Source: Bacteroidales bacterium UBA6828 (GTDB lineage Bacteria > Bacteroidota > Bacteroidia > Bacteroidales > Paludibacteraceae). Taken from it: 22,363 bases of DNA. Positions within the stretch are counted from its first letter, which is position 1. Each line of letters begins with the position of its first letter. Location of the stretch: contig DKEG01000025.1 in the NCBI GenBank assembly GCA_002452095.1, positions 74,115 to 96,477 on the forward strand, in the 5' to 3' direction. The translations under genes and the position numbers were made by a program. This document shows positions 1 to 7,981 of this stretch, one piece after another. A model generated the notes under the pieces. The model saw only the letters and a list, made by a program, of their open reading frames with translations. It ran no database searches and was not told the DNA's origin.

Positions 1-30
1 AGCCCGCTTTTATTATATGTTGAGATGTTT

Positions 31-1917
31 TTATTCTGCTTCGTGAACCAACAGGTTCTTAATTTCCCACGTAGCACAGGATTGACCTTCTTTGGTCTTG
101 TAACGGAAACCTAACACAATGTCCTGACCGACATATTGACTCAAATCCATATCACCGGTATTGACGAATGTCCAGCTATTATTTGTGGGGTACAATTCGT
201 TCCCCTCACTATCTTTTTCATTGTAAGGGATTTCCTTCCAATCGCAAGTGGTAACATCACCGGTATAGTTGGTTGATACAAGTACAGTCATCTGCGCCTG
301 ACGTTCTTTCAAATCGGTAGGACCATAGTTGATGGCTTGATCAAAATTGAGAGCAGGCTGAACGGCTTTTTTTACAGAGATGACCGGAGTGACTAACCAT
401 GATTCCACTACGTGCGAGCCACCATTGGCATAAGAAGTGGCTTTCATTCCATATACTGCAGTAAATGACCAAACATAATTCAAACCATCCAATTCAATAT
501 CTTGTATCTGCAACTCACCTTGGTCAGCCTCGCCTGCAATAGCCTGTTTATAGAAAATGGCCAAGTTCCAATTCTCTTGCAAAGAGAATATAAGGGTCTC
601 TTCCACAATACCGGTGTTCTCAACAAAGTCCGTACCGTTGTAAACATACTCTGTTGCGGTAAAGCCATTTTTCACTTTATAGACAACTGCAAATTTGCTG
701 TCTTTTTGTGCATAAGGGTAGGCTGTCTGCAGATATTTGGTTACAACGCTGTTATCGGATATATAACTTACACCTGCTGCGGAATATACGCTTTGCGGGA
801 GCACATCAACCGTTACTTTTGACTGCTTATATACATTCCACGATGTTCCGTTGAATTGATAGAGAACACTCACTTTGCCGTCCGCCTGCATCTGTGCTTT
901 GCGGGGAGCTGCTGTCGCTTTCTTGGCAGGGCGAAGTTCTGTCAGATAGCAGCCTTTGTCAAACTCATAGGTCTCATTATACAACTTGAATATACCCTTG
1001 CCAATGATTGTGTCTCCGATAGTTAAGGTGCGCCCTGACATATCGGTAGCAGTAGCCTCGGTATCGCTTACATAATCGAATTTCTCAATAGAATCTTTAT
1101 TGAGAGAATAGCAACTGTATAACTCAAATTCCTGAGTTCCATCCGTGATATAAAAAGAGATATTTTTATACTTAGCATTGTAGGACTTGGCAAAGAACTT
1201 GGAAACAAAGCCGCCTACTGTAACTGAATCTCCATTTTTGATGGAACCATCCGCATAAGCGGATACCACTTCGCTCGGAGAATAGAAACCACGGCTGGCA
1301 GGTGTACCGGAGAAAAAGCCTTTGTCCGCTTCCTCGCTGCCACCGGTAGCGGGTTCGTAGTTCTTGAAATCATAGGTAACAGCAAGGATAGCCCCTGAGT
1401 CTTTGTCCATAGGCAGTACGGATGCCAAATTACCCACCGTTTTTGGAGTCAGGTACTCAATACCCTCTTTCTCCCAAATGGTTTTATAGTTGTCCGCAGT
1501 CAAATTGTATTGTTCTGTCTTGGATAATTCCGCCAAGTAGGTATCTGTACCATAGTTGGTATTGCAGGTAATTTTTACCAATGAGTTTTTGGATAACTGT
1601 GGGTACAATCCATTGATAAAAGCGGGTACATACATATCCGCGGTTGCCAATTCATTGAAAGCCTGTTCTGCAGCAATGCGCAAAAATGCATGGTAGGCTG
1701 TAGAGTCCGTTTCGGTGCATTGTTCTTTAGCCTTTGCTATGTTGGCGGCATTGGCAACTACACTCTTGTAGTCTTTTGCGGTCATAGTATAGGCTCTTGT
1801 TTTTGTATCGGTGATGGTGTAGTCGTTGTGGAGTTGTTTCTCGTCGAAGAAATTCTCGCAGGAGGCAAGCAACAATGCCGACAGCGAAACACCAAGGATA
1901 TATTTCAGATTTTTCAT
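31..1917 (-). CDS. Surface lipoprotein with OB-fold-like and choice-of-anchor J-like domains
   Basis: A 628-residue protein with a lipoprotein signal: basic start, hydrophobic stretch and lipobox LLLASC with the lipidated cysteine at residue 20, followed by acidic residues, as in Bacteroidota surface-exposed lipoproteins. A middle domain at about residues 213-330 has the pattern of the OB-fold modules of this phylum (DUF5689/DUF6359 type), for example GDSVTVGGFVSKF and ISFYITDG. The C-terminal third (about 440-628), with ESWLVTPVISV and a closing WEIKNLLV, looks like a choice-of-anchor J beta-sandwich. It lies 50 nt downstream of the TonB-dependent receptor gene on the same strand, so it is probably that receptor's lipoprotein partner, but it does not resemble SusD. 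The ATG at 1915-1917 is fixed by the signal peptide. Ligand unknown; domain names are from memory of motifs, not a search. Confidence 0.8.
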   Translation of the reverse strand: MKNLKYILGVSLSALLLASCENFFDEKQLHNDYTITDTKTRAYTMTAKDYKSVVANAANIAKAKEQCTETDSTAYHAFLRIAAEQAFNELATADMYVPAFINGLYPQLSKNSLVKITCNTNYGTDTYLAELSKTEQYNLTADNYKTIWEKEGIEYLTPKTVGNLASVLPMDKDSGAILAVTYDFKNYEPATGGSEEADKGFFSGTPASRGFYSPSEVVSAYADGSIKNGDSVTVGGFVSKFFAKSYNAKYKNISFYITDGTQEFELYSCYSLNKDSIEKFDYVSDTEATATDMSGRTLTIGDTIIGKGIFKLYNETYEFDKGCYLTELRPAKKATAAPRKAQMQADGKVSVLYQFNGTSWNVYKQSKVTVDVLPQSVYSAAGVSYISDNSVVTKYLQTAYPYAQKDSKFAVVYKVKNGFTATEYVYNGTDFVENTGIVEETLIFSLQENWNLAIFYKQAIAGEADQGELQIQDIELDGLNYVWSFTAVYGMKATSYANGGSHVVESWLVTPVISVKKAVQPALNFDQAINYGPTDLKERQAQMTVLVSTNYTGDVTTCDWKEIPYNEKDSEGNELYPTNNSWTFVNTGDMDLSQYVGQDIVLGFRYKTKEGQSCATWEIKNLLVHEAE

Positions 1918-1967
1918 ATTCGTTTATTGTTTAGCGGGGAGTGGTTCAGACGCCCCTGTGTGGTACA

Positions 1968-4694
1968 TTAGAAATTGAGTTTCAGACGGATATTCCACTG
2001 ACGCCCTTTGTTGTAGAAGAAATAGATGTTGTCAATCGAGTTCTCCGCAGTACCGGCAGAAGCGGTGTTGGCACTCCATGCTTTTTCTATGTAGTACTGG
2101 TTGAGCAGGTTGCTTATGTTGCCCGACAGGGTAGCGCGTACGCTTTCGCCAATCTTGAAACTGTAACTTGCACGCAAGTCCATCGAACCGCCTACCGGGC
2201 ACTTGTAAGGCTCTACGATGTTCATCGTTTTGCCGAGTGTCAGGTTGCTGCCCGAGAAAGAGTAGTAGGAATAGTTGCGTGCATAAACGGTGTATTCGGC
2301 ACCGATACGGAAACCTTTGAACGGTTTGAAAGTAACGCCCAAGTTAGCGGTTGTCTGTGCCTGACCGCCTACGTGGATGCCTTTCATATTGATGATAGCA
2401 TTGGCTTGGTCTTCTGCCCCCGGGGTCGTAATAGTACCATCGGTACGGAGAGCGTTGCCCTGCTCGTCGTAGGCATAGCCCTTTACGCTGTCGCTGTCCC
2501 ATTTCCAACTACCCAGCGAGAGCATTGCATTCAGTTCGAGCCATTTGGTAGGACGTGCTTTCAATTCCGCCTCAATACCCATGTGCTGTGCATTGACACC
2601 GGTCATATTCATATAATAGTTGGTCTGGTCGGCATTGCTCAGTGTCCCGCTCTTGGTCATCGTCTTGTCCATCCACTCGGTAAAATACGCATTCACGTTG
2701 AGTGCCACATATTCGTTGTGGAAACCGTAACCAATCTCAACCGATGCAATCTTCTCATTCTTGGCGTCTTGGTTGATTGTGTGCGAAGTATTGGAAGACA
2801 TAAAGGCTGCATTAAACTTCGGCGCACGGCTGATAAATCCTGCATTAAGGAATACATTGTTGTATTTCAGAAACTTATAGTTGACACCGCCCTTGATGGT
2901 ACCGCCGGCAAAACCTATGGTCTTCGAGCGTTGGTTGTTTTCGTCGTAGTAGAAACGGTCCACACGCCAATAGTGGTTGTATGAGAACGACCCATTGACA
3001 AAAGCAGAGAGGTTGTTTTTACTGTATTCCAATGAAGCAAATGCCCCCTCTTGCATCACGTGTCCCGTATAGTCGCGATAAACGATGTCCCCGATACCGA
3101 GTTTCTCATATACCCAGGCATTGTCGTTGCGGTGGTAGTTGTTGGTTGCCGACACCGATTTGATGCGGGTCTTGTCCATAAAGTATGCACCATCTAACAG
3201 GTCGGAGATAACAGCGGTGTGAATACCTTCGTAGTAACGCAGGTCAATACCGGCAGTCAAATCAAGACATTCGAGGAACTTTTTACTATAAGTGGAAACG
3301 AGTCCGTACCAGTTGTGGTAGTTACGGTTCTCGGCTATCACCAGTTCCGAACCATATTCGCTGGCAGCATTGAGGTCTTGTACTGCTCCGTAGTCAAACG
3401 TACCATCCTCGCGGCGGAACGTGGTACTCAAGATACCATTTACTGCACCTTTGGTCAGGTCGCTGTATTCGTAATCAGACATAGTACCCGGTTCTGCAGT
3501 ATTTCCGAAGCCTCGTCCGATAGAGGTGTAGAGCGAGGTGGACAGGTTAGACTCGTGGTCAATTTGCCAAACGTGGTTCAAACTGATTTGTGGTTTGTGG
3601 TATTGGTTATAGTTGCAGCCTCTTTGCTTGCCGTCGTTGCCATAGCCGTAAGCGGGATTGTAGCGGCGATAGTCCATACCATTGGTCATATACTTCTTGA
3701 CCTTGTTCCACTCTGCAAGCGTAAGTGCTCCGCTTGAACCGGAAGGACGCGTCCAGTGCCATTGCGGAGCACCGAAGCCCGTGAGGCTCAACTGGTGGTT
3801 TTCGTTGATACGCTTCGAGATATTTGCAAAGTAACTGTAGCCTGAGAATGATGTTCCTTGAATATATCCTTCGCCCCAAGTCTTGGAGCCGAGCACGGTG
3901 ATAGCCCAACCGTTTTTCATCAGCCCCGTGGAAACAGAGAACGCCACTTTGTTGTAGCCGTCGTTGCCCATAGCATAACTGATTATACCGCCTTTCTTCG
4001 CATCGATACCTTTGGTAACGATATTGATTGTACCGCCCACAGAGGGAGCCGATAGTTTGCTTGCCCCCATACCGCGCTGTGTCTGCATAACGGAGGTTAC
4101 GTCGCTCAGTCCCTGCCAGTTCGACCAATAGACCGTACCGCCTTCCATATCGTTCATCGGTACACCGTTGACCATAGTAGCCACGTTGGTGTTGTCGAAA
4201 CCGCGCATCCATATTTCCGAGTCGCCCCAACCGCCACCTTGTCCGTTGGCGTGTACACCCGGGGTGTTCTTCAATACTTCGGGGAACTCGCCGCCACCGA
4301 TACGCTCTTCGATGTCGAGTGCCGTTACCTGGCTGACTGCCACAGGGGTCTTTTGCTGTTGGGCAATCTGACCGGTGATAATAACGTCTTGTAGCGATAC
4401 AGCCTCCGGTTCCATTTTAAGGACACCGAGGTTGGCGTTCTTTTTGGTTGCCACTTCCTGCGAAGCATAACCCACGTAGGATAGTTTCAACTTGGCACCG
4501 CTCTGCACTTCGAGCCGGAAATTACCGTCGATGTCCGTTACGACACCGTTGGTTGTTCCCACTTCGATGACAGATACACCGATCAGCGGTTCACCTGTCT
4601 GCGCATCTTGTACGCTACCGGTTACCTTCTGCGCCTGTGCCATCAGCACTACGCTCGTCCCCAAACAGAGGAGTAGGGATAACAGTTTTTTCAT
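1968..4694 (-). CDS. TonB-dependent outer-membrane receptor with carboxypeptidase-regulatory-like N-terminal domain
   Basis: A 908-residue outer-membrane transporter. The start chosen is the ATG at 4692-4694, which opens a normal signal peptide (MKKLLSLLLCLG, cleavage after about A21); an upstream ATG at 4757 would add a polar 21-residue leader. Order: signal peptide; CarboxypepD_reg-like beta-sandwich at about 23-105 (GEPLIGVSVIEVGTTNG, DIDGNFRL, LSYVGY); plug at about 105-230 (PVAVSQVTALDIEER, NTPGVHANGQ, MVNGVPMND, GGTINIVTKG); then a 22-strand-type barrel ending in a terminal phenylalanine (RLKLNF), as expected for barrel assembly. No SusD homologue is adjacent, so this is not a typical glycan SusCD pair. 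It sits between an S1/P1 nuclease (98 nt upstream) and an OB-fold lipoprotein (50 nt downstream), which suggests a shared substrate. Substrate identity is inference only. Confidence 0.92.
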   Translation of the reverse strand: MKKLLSLLLCLGTSVVLMAQAQKVTGSVQDAQTGEPLIGVSVIEVGTTNGVVTDIDGNFRLEVQSGAKLKLSYVGYASQEVATKKNANLGVLKMEPEAVSLQDVIITGQIAQQQKTPVAVSQVTALDIEERIGGGEFPEVLKNTPGVHANGQGGGWGDSEIWMRGFDNTNVATMVNGVPMNDMEGGTVYWSNWQGLSDVTSVMQTQRGMGASKLSAPSVGGTINIVTKGIDAKKGGIISYAMGNDGYNKVAFSVSTGLMKNGWAITVLGSKTWGEGYIQGTSFSGYSYFANISKRINENHQLSLTGFGAPQWHWTRPSGSSGALTLAEWNKVKKYMTNGMDYRRYNPAYGYGNDGKQRGCNYNQYHKPQISLNHVWQIDHESNLSTSLYTSIGRGFGNTAEPGTMSDYEYSDLTKGAVNGILSTTFRREDGTFDYGAVQDLNAASEYGSELVIAENRNYHNWYGLVSTYSKKFLECLDLTAGIDLRYYEGIHTAVISDLLDGAYFMDKTRIKSVSATNNYHRNDNAWVYEKLGIGDIVYRDYTGHVMQEGAFASLEYSKNNLSAFVNGSFSYNHYWRVDRFYYDENNQRSKTIGFAGGTIKGGVNYKFLKYNNVFLNAGFISRAPKFNAAFMSSNTSHTINQDAKNEKIASVEIGYGFHNEYVALNVNAYFTEWMDKTMTKSGTLSNADQTNYYMNMTGVNAQHMGIEAELKARPTKWLELNAMLSLGSWKWDSDSVKGYAYDEQGNALRTDGTITTPGAEDQANAIINMKGIHVGGQAQTTANLGVTFKPFKGFRIGAEYTVYARNYSYYSFSGSNLTLGKTMNIVEPYKCPVGGSMDLRASYSFKIGESVRATLSGNISNLLNQYYIEKAWSANTASAGTAENSIDNIYFFYNKGRQWNIRLKLNF

Positions 4695-4792
4695 TTGGTT
4701 GTTTGTTTTATTGAATAATTGATTGATTAGATCGCTTCGCTGTTGGAAGTCGGACAAAAAAATAGCGACCTGACAAAAGCCGCTACTATTCC

Positions 4793-5578
4793 TTATTTAT
4801 ATAGTTCGTTGAGAAGTTGTGCCAATCGGATACCCGAAGCATAGAGTTGCCATTCCATATCGTCCGCAAAATGATAGACATAATGGTACGCATTGCCGTC
4901 CCAAGTGGTTTGGTAGGTATAGATGGCATCAGTTAGGTGGTAGTTATGGAGCAGAATATCGGCATCGGTCATCTGCTGAATGGACTTTTTCTGATAACTC
5001 AATTTATCTTGCAGATATTGGGCATATTCCGTGTAGGTGTATCCGCGTGCAGCAATAATCTTCGAGTCCCAAACGGCGTGCAGATTGGTGTTTTGCCCGA
5101 ACCATTTTACCTTAACCCTATTGCCGCCGAGGTCATCGATATGCCCCGTATGCATCGGGCAGAAACGGTCGCCCATAAAGTGGATAACAAATGCCAGTGC
5201 ATCGCGGCTGCTCTTGTCGTGGCGCAAGACGTTGGTCAGGCTGTCCATAGCGCGGAAGAGGTTGCCGCCCTCGTGCGGGTAGTCGGTCAGCGTTGCCACT
5301 ACCGCCGAGTCGGTCATACCGCCGTTCAGGTCTTGGAAATGCCAGTCGAAACTGGTGGGGTAGATGGTGTCGCTTTTGATTTCGTCCGCCCAGTTGGCTG
5401 CGTAAATCATTCCGTGCTTGCCCAGCACTTTGTCCACCTGCTTTCGTGCGCGGCGGTTCATATTGTCGTATGCTATCCGGGCGATGATACGGTGTCCTTC
5501 CTGTCCCCACGCCAGCAGGTGCTGAACGGGACAACCGAGTAAGAGAAGCAGGGTGAAGATGGTAAATGTACGTTTCAT
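4793..5578 (-). CDS. S1/P1-family zinc nuclease, secreted
   Basis: A 261-residue single-strand-specific nuclease/3'-nucleotidase of the S1/P1 family, which uses a trinuclear zinc centre. All nine expected ligands are visible with the family's spacing: W24 (the mature N-terminus after cleavage LLA|WG), H29, D65, H80, H133, D137, H143, H167 and D171. The region usually written HFVGDIHQPLH reads HFMGDRFCPMH, keeping the ligands. The signal peptide contains LLGC, which could be read as a lipobox, but lipidation at C16 would deny W24 a free amino terminus, so signal peptidase I cleavage is preferred. First gene of a probable three-gene unit with the TonB receptor and OB-fold lipoprotein, behind a clear promoter. 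Likely role: degrading RNA or single-stranded DNA to nucleotides in the periplasm or outside the cell. Confidence 0.93.
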   Translation of the reverse strand: MKRTFTIFTLLLLLGCPVQHLLAWGQEGHRIIARIAYDNMNRRARKQVDKVLGKHGMIYAANWADEIKSDTIYPTSFDWHFQDLNGGMTDSAVVATLTDYPHEGGNLFRAMDSLTNVLRHDKSSRDALAFVIHFMGDRFCPMHTGHIDDLGGNRVKVKWFGQNTNLHAVWDSKIIAARGYTYTEYAQYLQDKLSYQKKSIQQMTDADILLHNYHLTDAIYTYQTTWDGNAYHYVYHFADDMEWQLYASGIRLAQLLNELYK

Positions 5579-5598
5579 ACGCGTTTCGTTTACGCCTG

Positions 5599-5630
5599 CA
5601 AAGGTACGGCTTTTTTCTTATCCTCGCAAA
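5599..5630 (-). promoter_or_regulatory. Bacteroidetes-type promoter for the nuclease-receptor-lipoprotein unit
   Basis: Read on the minus strand, TTTG (5627-5630) is followed after exactly 20 nt by TACCTTTG (5599-5606), matching the Bacteroidetes -33/-7 consensus (TTTG / TAnnTTTG). The ATG of the nuclease gene follows 20 nt further on, giving a very short leader. The same 20-nt spacing recurs in the other two promoters of this window. Confidence 0.72.
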
Positions 5631-5680
5631 TTAAAAAGCAAATTGTAGAAGAAAGCGTATCCGAAATTATGCATACCGGT

Positions 5681-5826
5681 TGCATAAAAAGTGTATATAA
5701 TGCATAAAAAGACGGCTTATCAACAGCCTAAACACCTATTCTTTCTACGTCCTTTCTACGTCCTTTCTACGTAGTTTGTACTATAAGGTATAGAAATTGT
5801 ATAATTTGTATATTTTTTGCATAAAA
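5681..5826. repeat. Intergenic element A: 3 x 11-bp tandem array inside conserved AT-rich flanks
   Basis: Array core 5741-5773: CTTTCTACGTC, CTTTCTACGTC, CTTTCTACGTA, i.e. three units of 11 bp, one helical turn each. Left flank has TGCATAAAAAGTGTATA (5681) and a second TGCATAAAAAG (5701); right flank ends in ATAATTTGTATATT (5801-5814), followed by TTGCATAAAA. The right flank aligns without gaps to that of element B at 11476-11519, with 32 of 44 columns identical by hand count, although the tandem units differ. Function unknown; outer limits are approximate. Confidence 0.65.
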
Positions 5827-5898
5827 TCAGGTGAGTTTTTTCGGGTATATGTTGTTTGTAGGAATAAGCAATATAGTTGATACCGAAAAGAACAAATT

Positions 5899-5930
5899 TT
5901 TGCCTATGTCAAAAATAATTGCTAATTTTG
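5899..5930 (+). promoter_or_regulatory. Bacteroidetes-type promoter for the FkbH-ACP-MBOAT-SGNH operon
   Basis: TTTG (5899-5902), 20 nt, then TAATTTTG (5923-5930) matches the -33/-7 consensus with the same spacing as the other two promoters. The first gene's ATG lies 33 nt downstream. The four genes that follow are nearly contiguous, so this probably drives all of them. Confidence 0.68.
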
Positions 5931-5963
5931 CCGATGTTTTTATTAAAATAGGGAATTCCGCTG

Positions 5964-7739
5964 ATGACTTTTACAAAATCATATAAAGAATTAAAACACC
6001 TTGCCAATAGTAGGGAACCGATATGCGGAATGTATGCAAAGAATGATGTCCGGAATGCGGTAGCGGAACCGGAAATAAAAGCGGCTCTCATTGGCGATAC
6101 GGCAACACAATTGTTGGCGACTGCGATACGCGGGGCGGGAGTGGAACATAATCTGAATATCCGGTTGTATGAAGCCGAATACAATCAGGTGGAACAACAA
6201 GTGGCAAATCCGATGTCGGAATTGTTTGCTTTCGCACCTGAATATGTCATTGTATTTCAGTCCACGCACAAGTTGCTGCAAACATATAATGGCTATGAAC
6301 CGGCACTACGTACGACATTGGCAGCAGAACGCTTATCGTTTGTAGAAAAGGCGTGTGCGGCATTTCCAAACAGCAAAATCATTTACTACAACTATCCGGA
6401 AATCGATGATCAGGTATGGGGAAGTTATGGCAATAGGATAGAAGCATCGTTTATTTTTCAGTTGCGCAAGTTGAATTTCAACCTGATGAATTTGGCACAA
6501 CGGATAGGAAATCTGTTTATTTGTGATATGGCTTCTATTCAGAATGCCATCGGACGGCAGCAGATGTTCCGTTCTTCGTTGTACGTATCCGCAGATATGG
6601 TGCTCTCGCTTGAGACTGTACCGATAGTGGCAGAAAGGACAATAGATATAATTTTGGCTTGTGCGGGGCGGATTCACAAGTGTCTGATTCTTGATTTGGA
6701 TAATACGCTTTGGGGCGGTGTGATAGGGGAGGACGGTATGGAGAATATCCAAATAGGATGTGGTTTGGGAATAGGAAAAGTTTTTACGGAATTTCAACTT
6801 TGGTTGCGCAAACTACGTCAGCGGGGTGTTATACTTTGTATATGCAGCAAGAACGATGAAAGTGTGGCAAAAGCACCTTTTGAGAAACATCCCGATATGG
6901 TTTTGAGAGCAGAAGACATAACGCTGTTTGTCGCCAATTGGAATAACAAAGCGGATAATATACGCTATATCCAAAGTGTGCTGCATATCAGTTTTGATTC
7001 AATGGTGTTTTTGGACGACAATCCGTTTGAACGCAATCTGGTGCGTACCAATCTGCCGAATGTTTGTGTACCGGAATTGCCTGAAGACCCTGCGGAGTGG
7101 TTGGAATTTCTGTATGCAGAGAATTTGTTCGAAACGGTTTCTTATTCAGAAGAAGATTCCAAACGCACACAACACTATCAAACCGAGGCAAAACGCATAG
7201 CGGAACGTTGTCGTTTTGCAGACGAAGCAGCCTATTTGAAGAGCCTGCAAATGATTTCTGTCGTGGAAAGTTTTACGCCTTTTAACACTCCGCGGGTGGC
7301 GCAACTGTCGCAACGCAGCAATCAATTCAACCTGCGCACAATACGCTATACCGCAGACGAGATAGAGCGGATGGCACACGAACCGAACCTGCATTGTCTG
7401 ACCTTTACGCTCAAAGATAAATTCGGCGACAACGGGCTGGTTTGCGTAGTGGTGTTGAAAGAGCAGGAACAGAACACTCTGTTTATAGAATCATGGTTTA
7501 TGTCGTGCAGAGTGCTGCAACGCGGAATGGAGGCATTTGTATTGAATACGATAGCAGAACAGGCACGGAGATATGGTTTTGAGAGAATAGAAGGAGAGTA
7601 TATCCCTACGGTCAAAAACGCTATGGTAAAAGATCTGTACGTCCGTCTTGGATTTACCGGAAACGGCACAGAGAACCATTTTGTATTGGATATACGCAAT
7701 TATACACCACGGGAATGTTTTATCAGTAATAATAAATAA
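5964..7739 (+). CDS. FkbH-like HAD-IIIC family protein (putative glyceryl/acyl loader onto a carrier protein)
   Basis: 591 residues in the three-part FkbH layout. N-terminal SGNH-like region (about 35-230) with ALIGDTATQLL; central HAD domain with motif I DLDNTLWGGVIGEDG (D244, D246), motif II CSKND (S295) and the acidic motif MVFLDDNPFERN (D351, D352); C-terminal GNAT-like region (about 455-585) with FGDNGLV, ESWFMSCRVLQRGME and VKDLYVRLGF. Characterised FkbH relatives in polyketide and tetronate pathways take 1,3-bisphosphoglycerate, remove a phosphate and place a glyceryl group on an acyl carrier protein. The next gene, 2 nt away, encodes such a carrier, supporting the same chemistry here, but no polyketide synthase is present and the downstream MBOAT points to surface O-acylation. 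The substrate is inferred, not shown. Confidence 0.9.
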   Translation: MTFTKSYKELKHLANSREPICGMYAKNDVRNAVAEPEIKAALIGDTATQLLATAIRGAGVEHNLNIRLYEAEYNQVEQQVANPMSELFAFAPEYVIVFQSTHKLLQTYNGYEPALRTTLAAERLSFVEKACAAFPNSKIIYYNYPEIDDQVWGSYGNRIEASFIFQLRKLNFNLMNLAQRIGNLFICDMASIQNAIGRQQMFRSSLYVSADMVLSLETVPIVAERTIDIILACAGRIHKCLILDLDNTLWGGVIGEDGMENIQIGCGLGIGKVFTEFQLWLRKLRQRGVILCICSKNDESVAKAPFEKHPDMVLRAEDITLFVANWNNKADNIRYIQSVLHISFDSMVFLDDNPFERNLVRTNLPNVCVPELPEDPAEWLEFLYAENLFETVSYSEEDSKRTQHYQTEAKRIAERCRFADEAAYLKSLQMISVVESFTPFNTPRVAQLSQRSNQFNLRTIRYTADEIERMAHEPNLHCLTFTLKDKFGDNGLVCVVVLKEQEQNTLFIESWFMSCRVLQRGMEAFVLNTIAEQARRYGFERIEGEYIPTVKNAMVKDLYVRLGFTGNGTENHFVLDIRNYTPRECFISNNK

Positions 7740-7741
7740 GA

Positions 7742-7981
7742 ATGGAAAGAAATGCTATTTTAGAGCAAGTGCAGACCGTTTTTCGCGAGGAATTAGAAGA
7801 CGAAACGCTAATTCTAACCGATAACAGTACGGCAAACGATATAGAGGATTGGGACAGTCTCAATCATATACAACTGGTATCCGCTATAGAGAAACATTTC
7901 GGCATACGTTTTCTTAGCAGGGAGATACTGTCGTGGCAGAATATAGGAGAAATGGTGGACTCAATTGCGGTCAAACTATGA
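7742..7981 (+). CDS. Acyl carrier protein
   Basis: 79 residues, four-helix carrier size. The phosphopantetheine attachment motif is DWDSLNHIQLV with S39 as the modified serine; the acidic helix-I/loop region and the following helix (VSAIEKHFGIRF) fit the family. It begins 2 nt after the FkbH-like gene and its TGA overlaps the ATG of the MBOAT gene, so the three products are probably translated together. It is likely a dedicated carrier for a small acyl group loaded by the FkbH-like protein, analogous to DltC, rather than the housekeeping fatty-acid ACP, which in this phylum usually sits beside fabF. Confidence 0.92.
   Translation: MERNAILEQVQTVFREELEDETLILTDNSTANDIEDWDSLNHIQLVSAIEKHFGIRFLSREILSWQNIGEMVDSIAVKL

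Larger units (their letters stand above)
5579..5963. other. Divergent control region between nuclease and FkbH-like gene
   Basis: 385 nt without a credible gene. It holds the two divergent promoters, one at each end, and between them a very AT-rich stretch with the motif TGCATAAAA repeated (5681, 5701, 5818), a three-unit 11-bp tandem array (5741-5773), and a near-palindrome ATGCAtACCGGTTGCAT (5669-5685) that could be a protein-binding site. No tRNA or obvious terminator seen; the two operons diverge here so none is expected. Confidence 0.6.

Noticed and set aside
1941..2984. Plus-strand open frame of 347 codons opposite the TonB receptor
   Set aside because: Shadow of the receptor's codon bias; no recognisable motifs and no promoter in that direction.
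31..4694. SusCD glycan-utilisation pair
   Set aside because: The lipoprotein lacks SusD-type TPR helical character and instead shows OB-like and anchor-J-like beta domains; no glycoside hydrolase or sensor gene is nearby.
4695..4757. Upstream start of the TonB receptor at 4757
   Set aside because: It would place 21 polar residues before a textbook signal peptide.
4695..4792. Weak stem (TAGCG...CGCTA) in the gap between nuclease and receptor genes
   Set aside because: Only five pairs with a long loop; expected by chance.
5741..5773. Short CRISPR-like array
   Set aside because: Units are contiguous 11-mers with no spacers, and no cas genes are present; the same applies to 11446-11478 and 21609-21630.
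5964..7981. Polyketide or tetronate biosynthesis fragment
   Set aside because: FkbH and ACP occur in such clusters, but no ketosynthase, acyltransferase or cyclase is present and the following genes are MBOAT and SGNH membrane proteins.
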